Source: Flavobacteriaceae bacterium
GTDB taxonomy: Bacteria > Bacteroidota > Bacteroidia > Flavobacteriales > Flavobacteriaceae
Length of the DNA stretch: 10,446 bases
Assembly (NCBI GenBank): GCA_019752245.1
Contig: JAIEMH010000197.1
Coordinates: 1 to 10,446 of the forward strand
Direction: 5' to 3'
In this document: positions 9,101 through 10,446 of the stretch, one piece after another
How the letters are laid out: each line of letters begins with the position of its first letter
Position numbering within the stretch: position 1 is the stretch's first letter
The notes under the pieces: model-generated
The model's input: the letters and a program-made list of their open reading frames with translations, nothing else
Told to the model about the DNA's origin: nothing
Databases searched by the model: none
Translations under genes and position numbers: made by a program

Positions 9101-10446
9101 CTTCGGATTTGCTACTTCCCAATAGAGATGCAGAACTATCAAATGATGGTATGTATCCTGGAATTAAAAACTCTGTATTTGTAAATAACAATGGACATGG
9201 CGTATTAGGTGGAATTCCATCATTTAAAACGATTGAATTATTTTGAACAAGATTTGAAAAATAAGCACGATAATTTTTATTATTAGACCTTGGTACTGTT
9301 GTTGTACAATTTGAAAAAATTTGTTTCCATCCACAACTATAATTGATAGAGTTTATGTCTAAAGTTGTATAGTTTTGGTTAGTATTTGAAATTGTTAATT
9401 CATTACTAGAGGTATTATAAGAAGCTATTGGATGATAAATTTGTATAGCTGAAATAATAGCGTTAAGGGAATAAAATGGTTGGCCAGGTAAATTCACACC
9501 ATTAATTGTTACCTTGACACCACCTGCTAAGCATTCGTTAAAAATATTTCCGACAGGAAACTGAACTACAAAACAGTGGGTATTGGTTCCTTCGGGACAT
9601 CCATTATTACTTTCAGGACCAGCTATATTTGGACAAGGGTCATTATCATTACAAACACCATCACCGTCACTATCTAAACAAGGTACAGGTGTGTCATTAC
9701 ATATCGTTTCTATAACACCATCTGTGAAATAGGCATCTTGATTTCCTAGACTTACGTCGTCGTAATATTCAAAAGTATGTGTATAAAAAACGTTATCATC
9801 TTTATCTAATTCAGAAACTGATTTTAGTTGTCCCTTATTAAATTTACCATAATTAAGATTTAATCTATACTTTCTAATTGGTTGGCCAGCATCAATTTTT
9901 TTGACTACAATGTTATTTAAAAAATAAGGTTCAATTTGCTTAACTCCTAAACGAGCATTGATGCTAACATCTTGACGAATAATATTGTCTGAATTGAAAA
10001 TCACCTCATATTTATAATTCGCATCATTTAAACCTGTATATTTAATGTTCTTTATATGGAAAATAACACCACCGTTTAAGTTTGCATTTTGACCAGATTG
10101 CGTTGGAATTATAGTATTGTCATATTCATATTTTATACAATTACCAAAAATATCTTGTGTCATGTATAATGCCCAATGTACAATATTGTTGTTAGCGTTC
10201 CTGATGACTGCATTAGGATCAACTGCATTTTTACCACCGTACCAATTAGTAGATCCATCTGTGTTGGTTACTTTCCAATAATAGTTTGTTGTAGCAGTTC
10301 CTAATCTTTCAATTTTAGCAAAACTTCCTTGCTTTCTGGGTGTGAATTGTAAATTAGCAGTTCTTGTTATTGGTTGTGTATTGTATGTGCCAATAGGTGC
10401 ACCAGAAACATCGTAATGCCTGTTTGGCATCCAATCTTCGCCACTA
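135..10446 (-). CDS. Giant SpvB/TcB-RHS fusion polymorphic toxin (5'-partial)
   Basis: This is a single uninterrupted frame of more than 3,430 codons. It ends in TAA at 135-137 and is still open at the right edge: the codons upstream of the ATG at 10428-10430 read S-G-E-D-W. That ATG is therefore probably internal, and any signal peptide lies outside the window. Domains in order are a SpvB-like region (36-228), FG-GAP/VCBS-type DxNGDGxxD motifs (485-588 and 1656-1941), a TcB-middle-like segment (1963-2040), YD repeats (about 2151-2945), an RHS-associated core ending DPTGM (3096-3202) and a unique C-terminal tail. Classical insecticidal Tc complexes split this into TcB and TcC proteins; here both are in one chain, which is common in Bacteroidota RHS proteins. 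It is longer than a TcB plus TcC pair because of extra N-terminal inserts (244-415, 685-962 and a long middle region). The inferred role is a secreted or surface-delivered toxin that encapsulates and releases its C-terminal domain. The family is certain; target and secretion route are unknown. Confidence 0.96.
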   Translation of the reverse strand, partial: SGEDWMPNRHYDVSGAPIGTYNTQPITRTANLQFTPRKQGSFAKIERLGTATTNYYWKVTNTDGSTNWYGGKNAVDPNAVIRNANNNIVHWALYMTQDIFGNCIKYEYDNTIIPTQSGQNANLNGGVIFHIKNIKYTGLNDANYKYEVIFNSDNIIRQDVSINARLGVKQIEPYFLNNIVVKKIDAGQPIRKYRLNLNYGKFNKGQLKSVSELDKDDNVFYTHTFEYYDDVSLGNQDAYFTDGVIETICNDTPVPCLDSDGDGVCNDNDPCPNIAGPESNNGCPEGTNTHCFVVQFPVGNIFNECLAGGVKVTINGVNLPGQPFYSLNAIISAIQIYHPIASYNTSSNELTISNTNQNYTTLDINSINYSCGWKQIFSNCTTTVPRSNNKNYRAYFSNLVQNNSIVLNDGIPPNTPCPLLFTNTEFLIPGYIPSFDSSASLLGSSKSEAISTGFYIGAGIGKSRVTKMTTFGVQWNWGNDKSIAMNTLIDINGDGLDDIVSKEVTGLYYKKHIVNRTYNTTTNEPIITHSFEAKRPITGIDNFYRAFGRNRSANFQITFGLRRLNGFIGWDKSKSNSETDMYFTDGNGDGLMDIVRDGVVYFNRLDANGNPKFIPDSKGTENLVITAEPKTVEVPDEYNEDDITLPAFDVVKVWEAPANGTIKIDNAIELTDSSKEAVVTVEVKKSSLPKCYSISFPVPYTTIKKFTFGGSYSYDRISPVNISLFLKKLVVNGIDYSTPSKLYITNGDINGYRNDCLNYNQLSVPFWFVNNPNPNKSPDFLSRCNSFFNSIENDFANSSFNIINYTANQNGCSGCCYGDIVDTSLLQFELLSQSVNTLVYNSDWTHNDLPLNGTYCPGPHNSNGITEWFWNVPSTIISNNGINTSIYVNGNSISNSSYTLANSTDFLTFKSDFENQYPSSVVTLNNQTNIITITINNTTDNFNTLTLTPTNGSNSNIYNFSQFQCGQNFSKHDQESLVNMKNDWDLFRYTKEELKIIQKKNLSEKEWIYNQKILLNYNGQVEEKDIDDLTDEVKISIIKVREQAQKEAQEWLMEYYKKQNEVENQSKKITLSRTINQNACNETPNELCLLYGAQLSSSNVNITNTLTSNCENQPLTVKKGDRIYFRVHSVDNGNPPVNWDPKVEYTDSGYATISDANGHKPFSSSYSDGFVVSGKLPVPFPGNSGTAKVTWNTFNITPTDKVTYQIIKRVYASVDSGTDNEAEPTQVGTDEIIYQKTCNPNVSTSVATTTNEIPGVNLNSYTIGNYAISNNQNLSQTFFYFKAISTSNVDWKNNLWMPAMEFTTTTPISPNQDGSNPEGNVTQVNTVYPIADYDLYRSFPCGTKFLKKDITSINSGNGLSITPQLLSSIFDANDNGKINFVVKRGTTFIGNRIFTITNGSVSINNSAAITLGMSGDNLIEIMFTSDDSENDSDVVSLLSKLALTNNTLAIISFGSTNINVPKSEINLYQKLDPKLGSFYRQWGQFMYRPANVTGALPTGIAGTNLIKEEALQVALSQSQVSQLNTSLGAVNDNMTQSQLQDFQNNQNNQNILNSIAFISANPTRKLINGIITDRWIGFHDENYASEFAYKAEKMTQAVTNFEDNYPNIEQAVLNTGAYAISKFSKGNSDNNFSFGISGFGVGINASVSDNGLNNSLTDYVDYNGDRYPDIVSTNNIQYTNKTGGLFTALAGNGNISQSSSDSSGIGASGTFGKSNQEGGDTDSKGSGFDRFEGFKGNSGAGISGNFTNGSSKTKRLWTDINGDGLSDVIELNTILVGGIPSPVTNVILNFGPTSSNTVQNNWGSLPLFASESSAISGGLGINKWQGSVEAGVSLATSWNKTTNTLVDINGDGLLDMIYANNELSVKLNLGNQFVDRGIWSNSYNLTKESSTTSSSLNTGVTIAWIWRLFGFPIKFPALNWNGTPLSTSTNKTKKSMTDFDGDGYVDLVEEIAPNTVKVYYSRIRRTDMLKSVNNPLGGKFTIDYKVQPIDYNNSQAKWAMSDVIIEDNYDKVNDGTDIYKKHFVYENGRYDRREREFYGYKTVKSEDYTVDTSGNTILYRTSVSNYHNQSYFLNGLLEDSYVIKGGDITKKFSRTKNFYSIYKLNNTNDEIDLSLAQPLTYDVGGAEGRRSAAVLLTKTVNELFELAPTPLLTTEVNLKYDTKGRVVQYFNKGNINDPNDDYTSTISYHNSLNALNIINIPKSIQVNTTSGVLLRERKTDVDSTNGNITSIFANNSNNWIETNMEYYPDGNLKRIIYPENTANQRMFYDYTYDSDYGKYIIGIKDAFGYISSATYNSDFDKIEETIDLTGNKMQYSYDSYGRNTIILAPKEIEAGVSHTIKFEYYPFHYLLPSGSVNSNEFVPVAVTSHFDQQHPNDDIETYTFIDGLGRPIQVKKDVYINTGTASNPNFVEALSVSGKTFYDDLGRATEQYHPWWEAKDNNTKFALNEYNSTFKSTSEFDELDRPIKSTDPEGNVSTMQYTLAPDVNNVMAIKTKSDVDQNGIQNIVTETYKDVAGRVISTKNVGGNNGSIWTKFKYNEIGELLSYTDTENITTTYKYDMLGRKTLVDHPDNGKTTFKYDNVNLISLQTANLQNNGTQINYKYFINRLTDIIYPTTPGGNPNIANVEYKYGDNGNQTGRLIWQRDATGTQDFEYGNMGEMISNIRTVVGPNIPTRIFKTLFDYDSWNRLQTMQYPDGEKVAYKYDLGGNLNEVIGDYNGTSYSYIKRIDYDYYEQRTYLKYGNNTETFYSYTPALRRLQNLNVKTSDGNNLFDNKYDYDNVGNVVGIKNSAGVTSNNLAGRYNHKFEYDNLNRLATANGSFDGSMTQIASGNDANSDYVLKMKYNDTHGIINKTQNHIKNGNAYLPNTYDNVYEYLANTHKVKQIKDNSTGDIENFQYDLNGNIIIRATSTLHRSFSWDESNRLRVVADNSAMQHYIYDASGERVLKANSDVEAVYQNGTLINPPGTVSINGYTSYPSAFIVITADGVYSKHYYAGTQRIVSRLGDDDASIFDLSPTVPKTGTSELVFDAKKLQQAQKTDLQNYADKLKRGTIVYKEYKPIALLDQEKAILEDNKIDNEDNYTLLEKLGEEKAPTVVPIYYYHPDHLGTSTALTDFNGNAYQFFLNLPFGETMAQQLGSNYYNSPYKFNGKELDEETGFYYYSARYYDPRISIWQSVDPLAAHSPNFNPYVYCNQNPIRYIDPTGMSTEEGDPPKKNWIGRTCDTVKSWLFGKPKNNNAKIELGKPSYQVIPDNNATSSASSGAVAVGASIAIGAESSGIAWTEIATNISALGVSILSAFAVVGSFACLDRDTPRKEDREGPLYAYRNMRSVGLVPELGSSLNTLGLREKDYGNGMSVTIGYGDIIPSNVPFGTNSTTLFRARLIDLLPFGLSITPMPKPDNPFYGQITPTGTNITPIEFISRIQLSTPAWKPIK
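138..482 (-). other. C-terminal toxin domain, possibly Tse2-like ADP-ribosyltransferase fold
   Basis: Residues 3317-3431 form the variable warhead. Visible landmarks in order are GPLYAYR (L3319, Y3320, R3323), a Gly-Ser-x-Leu-Asn-Thr-Leu-Gly-Leu-Arg stretch, a GNGMSV strand (G3351-V3354), a Leu-Pro-x-Gly-Leu turn, a DNPFYGQI segment, and a final helix ending in W3427. The order LYR, then G-x-S-V, then LP-x-GL, then a Pro/Asn/Tyr/His-Gly-x-I strand, then a terminal helix resembles Tse2-type toxins of the ADP-ribosyltransferase superfamily as I remember them. This is a by-eye match without alignment. No catalytic triad can be assigned with confidence. Other cytotoxic folds remain possible. Confidence 0.4.
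483..824 (-). other. Pre-toxin linker with two hydrophobic segments
   Basis: Residues 3203-3316 lie between the DPTGM end of the RHS core and the toxin domain. The first part is Lys/Asn-rich and polar. It is followed by an Ala/Gly/Ser-rich hydrophobic stretch (about 3257-3272) and a stronger one (about 3285-3303, with the sequence ISALGVSILSAFAVVGSFA), which could span a membrane. A short very charged link (DRDTPRKEDRE) then leads into the toxin domain. Hydrophobic pre-toxin segments in RHS effectors are often linked to chaperone binding or to membrane insertion during delivery. Which applies here is inference. Confidence 0.6.
825..1145 (-). other. RHS-repeat-associated core domain with DPTGM processing motif
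   Basis: Residues 3096-3202 match the hallmark core that precedes variable toxin tails. They show YYHPDHLGT near the start, then LPFGE, KFNGKELDEETGFYYYSARY, YDPRISIWQSVDPL, NPYVYCNQNP and finally IRYIDPTGM. In characterised TcC and RHS proteins this region is an aspartyl-type autoprotease that cuts just after a DPxGL-like motif, freeing the tail inside the shell. The conserved Asp positions are present (D3101, D3164, D3174, D3198), as is R3161. The residue after DPTG is Met rather than the more usual Leu or Trp. The predicted cut is therefore close to residue 3202. Confidence 0.93.
1161..1373 (-). other. Charged, probably helical linker before the RHS core
   Basis: Residues 3020-3090 are rich in Lys, Glu, Asp, Gln and Leu (for example FDAKKLQQAQKTDLQNYADK) and lack the YD pattern. 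They sit between the last shell strand, which carries the flavobacterial-style YYAGTQRIVSRLGD motif (about 2989-3002), and the HPDHLGT start of the core. This looks like a surface-exposed helical insertion in the beta shell. Its function is unknown. Confidence 0.5.
1596..3980 (-). repeat. YD/RHS repeat array (TcC-like shell)
   Basis: Residues about 2151-2945 contain a run of degenerate YD repeats with the pattern Y-D-x-x-G-R/N followed about ten residues later by a Pro or Asp turn. Clear units are LKYDTKGRVVQYF, YSYDSYGRNTIIL, TFYDDLGRATEQYHP, YKYDMLGRKTLVDHPD, FDYDSWNRLQTMQYPDG, YKYDLGGNLNEV, YDYDNVGNVVGI, FEYDNLNRL, FQYDLNGNI and YIYDASGERVLK. Repeats of this family form beta-strands that spiral into a hollow cocoon around the toxin tail. 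The repeats are diverged, so there is no obvious DNA-level tandem repeat. Confidence 0.93.
4311..4544 (-). other. TcB middle-type segment
   Basis: Residues 1963-2040 follow the last FG-GAP-type motif. They read MLKSVNNPLGGKFTIDYK, then KWAMSDVIIEDNYD, then FVYENGRYDRREREFYGY. The order (N-P-L-G-G, a strand ending in Y, then a Y-D-R-R-E-R-E-F-x-G-Y/F signature) is the conserved junction between the propeller and the YD shell in TcaC/TcdB-type proteins. It supports the TcB-like reading of the N-terminal half. Confidence 0.8.
4596..5483 (-). repeat. FG-GAP/VCBS-type repeat block 2 (four DxNGDGxxD motifs)
   Basis: Four motifs are spaced along residues 1650-1945: DYNGDRYPD (1656-1664), DINGDGLSD (1754-1762), DINGDGLLD (1842-1850) and DFDGDGYVD (1933-1941). 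Each is followed by a short hydrophobic strand. These Ca-binding loops typify the beta-propeller of SpvB/TcB proteins. The first copy replaces the usual second Gly with Arg and may bind Ca weakly. Between the first and second lies a Gly/Ser-rich stretch (about 1679-1748) that is probably flexible. Confidence 0.85.
5571..7238 (-). other. Beta-rich middle region of SpvB-RHS protein
   Basis: Residues 1065-1620 have no repeat hallmark. Recognisable blocks are KKGDRIYFRVHSVDNG followed by VNWDPKVEYTD (about 1113-1142), a PVPFPGNSGTAKVTW strand (about 1172-1186), a VDWKNNLWMPAMEF strand (about 1284-1297), PIADYDLYRSFPCGTKF (about 1324-1340), YRQWGQFMY (1474-1482) and ITDRWIGF (1566-1573). The GDRIYFRV and RQWGQF blocks resemble segments I recall from Bacteroidota and Leptospira SpvB-type proteins. 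A Gln/Asn-rich stretch lies at about 1512-1550. I infer beta-sandwich modules inserted into the propeller region. Confidence 0.55.
7239..7535 (-). other. Charged helical or coiled-coil-like segment
   Basis: Residues 966-1064 are rich in Lys, Glu, Gln and Asp with regularly spaced Leu, Ile and Trp (for example YTKEELKIIQKKNLSEKEW and KVREQAQKEAQEWLMEYYKK). This contrasts with the beta-type sequence on both sides. It is probably two or more long helices. The role is unknown; a spacer or docking element is possible. Confidence 0.55.
7545..8378 (-). other. Insert B: AT-rich, Cys-rich, Asn/Ser/Thr-rich accessory region
   Basis: Residues 685-962 begin at KCYSISFPVPY, directly after VTVEVKK, and end at FSQFQC. 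They carry eight Cys (686, 751, 779, 807, 810, 811, 851, 960), including a GCSGCC cluster, and very many Asn, Ser and Thr. No FG-GAP or YD motif occurs. The DNA is unusually AT-rich: about 26 G or C in the 120 bases 7561-7680, against about 44 in the 120 bases 841-960 of the core. The region looks like extracellular beta modules inserted into the TcB scaffold. Residues 878-944 resemble a segment of insert A. Confidence 0.55.
7599..7799 (-). repeat. Internal module, copy 2 (insert B)
   Basis: Residues 878-944 run YVNGNSISNSSYTLAN, then a Phe/Leu-rich helix-like stretch, then ITITINNTTDNFNTLTLTP. The order VNG, Y-x-L, a 20-residue spacer, I-T-I-x-N-T, F/Y-x-T-L-x-I and a later Cys matches the module in insert A. 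The identity is low, so a shared fold is more likely than recent duplication. Confidence 0.4.
8631..8993 (-). repeat. FG-GAP/VCBS-type repeat block 1 (two DxNGDGxxD motifs)
   Basis: Residues 480-600 hold DINGDGLDD (485-493) and DGNGDGLMD (580-588), each followed by a hydrophobic Ile-Val pair. The first is preceded by NTLI, matching NTLVDINGDG in block 2. At DNA level 8956-8996 and 4886-4925 look similar, consistent with shared origin of the propeller blades. These are the first blades of the SpvB/TcB-type propeller, separated from block 2 by over 1,000 residues of inserted sequence. Confidence 0.85.
9333..9518 (-). repeat. Internal module, copy 1 (insert A)
   Basis: Residues 305-366 read VKVTINGVNLPGQPFYSLN, then a helix-like AIISAIQIYHPIASYN, then ELTISNTNQNYTTLDIN and a Cys at 366. 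The pattern matches residues 878-944 in insert B. Small modules of this shape (a strand, a helix, then I-T-x-x-N-T and a T-L-x-I strand) are familiar from Bacteroidota surface proteins, but I cannot name the family. Confidence 0.4.
9594..9674 (-). other. Thrombospondin type 3-like calcium-binding motif
   Basis: Residues 253-279 read DSDGDGVCNDNDPCPN followed by a Gly-Pro-Glu-Ser turn and NNGCPEG. The DxDxDGxxDxxDxCP pattern with Cys at 260, 266 and 278 is the TSP3 signature that Bacteroidota extracellular proteins often carry as a Ca-binding linker. A single copy is present here; multi-copy arrays are more usual. Confidence 0.8.
9747..10430 (-). other. SpvB-like N-terminal region (partial)
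   Basis: Residues about 36-228 show the SpvB/TcaC order: FAKIERLG, then YYWKVTNTDGSTNWYGG, then HWALYMTQDIFGNCIKYEYD, then a beta-rich run ending THTFEYYDDVSLG. The W-x-V-x-x-x-D-G-S-x-x-x-Y-G strand and the D-x-x-G-N-x-I-x-Y-x-Y strand are the clearest hallmarks. The beginning of this domain, and any secretion signal, must lie to the right of the window. Confidence 0.8.

Larger units (their letters stand above)
9186..9701 (-). other. Insert A: Cys-rich accessory region
   Basis: Residues 244-415 interrupt the expected run from the SpvB-like region to the propeller. They contain ten Cys (244, 251, 260, 266, 278, 286, 300, 366, 375, 412), a TSP3-like Ca motif at the start, and a beta module with a VTINGVN motif. 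The flanks (YFTDGV before, GYIPSF after) resemble ordinary propeller-edge sequence. I infer an inserted extracellular domain stabilised by disulfides. Confidence 0.5.

Overview
The window is almost entirely one giant minus-strand gene. It encodes a polymorphic-toxin polypeptide of the SpvB/TcB plus RHS/YD-repeat (TcC-like) type, with at least 3,436 visible residues. Its 5' end lies beyond base 10446, because the frame stays open upstream of the first visible ATG (10428-10430). The stop codon is at 135-137. The low G+C, the Asn/Lys/Ile-rich protein and the style of the RHS core suggest a Bacteroidota host, probably a Flavobacteriia-type marine, soil or fish-associated bacterium. The genus cannot be named from the sequence.

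Layout, reading the minus strand from right to left (residue numbers count from the ATG at 10430): a SpvB-like N-terminal region (about 36-228); a first Cys-rich insert that opens with a thrombospondin-type-3-like Ca-binding motif (244-415); a first pair of FG-GAP/VCBS-type DxNGDGxxD motifs (485-588); a second, AT-rich, Cys-rich insert (685-962); a charged helical stretch (966-1064); a long beta-rich middle region (1065-1620); a second block of four DxNGDGxxD-like motifs (1656-1941); a TcB-middle-like segment (1963-2040); an array of YD/RHS repeats (about 2151-2945); a charged linker (3020-3090); the RHS-associated core ending in DPTGM (3096-3202); and a variable 229-residue tail. The tail consists of two hydrophobic stretches followed by a compact C-terminal domain of about 115 residues that is probably the toxin warhead. 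Its motif order resembles Tse2-type ADP-ribosyltransferase-fold toxins, but this is a by-eye match only.

Seven bases after the toxin stop, a second minus-strand ORF starts (ATG at 125-127) and runs off the left edge with 42 codons visible. It is much more AT-rich than the toxin gene. By position it is the best candidate for the cognate immunity protein.

Inferred system: the SpvB/FG-GAP and YD-repeat parts form a hollow shell (as in TcB-TcC and RHS structures), the core motif releases the tail inside it, the tail acts on a target cell, and the downstream protein protects the producer. No RNA genes, insertion sequences, CRISPR arrays or convincing plus-strand genes were seen.
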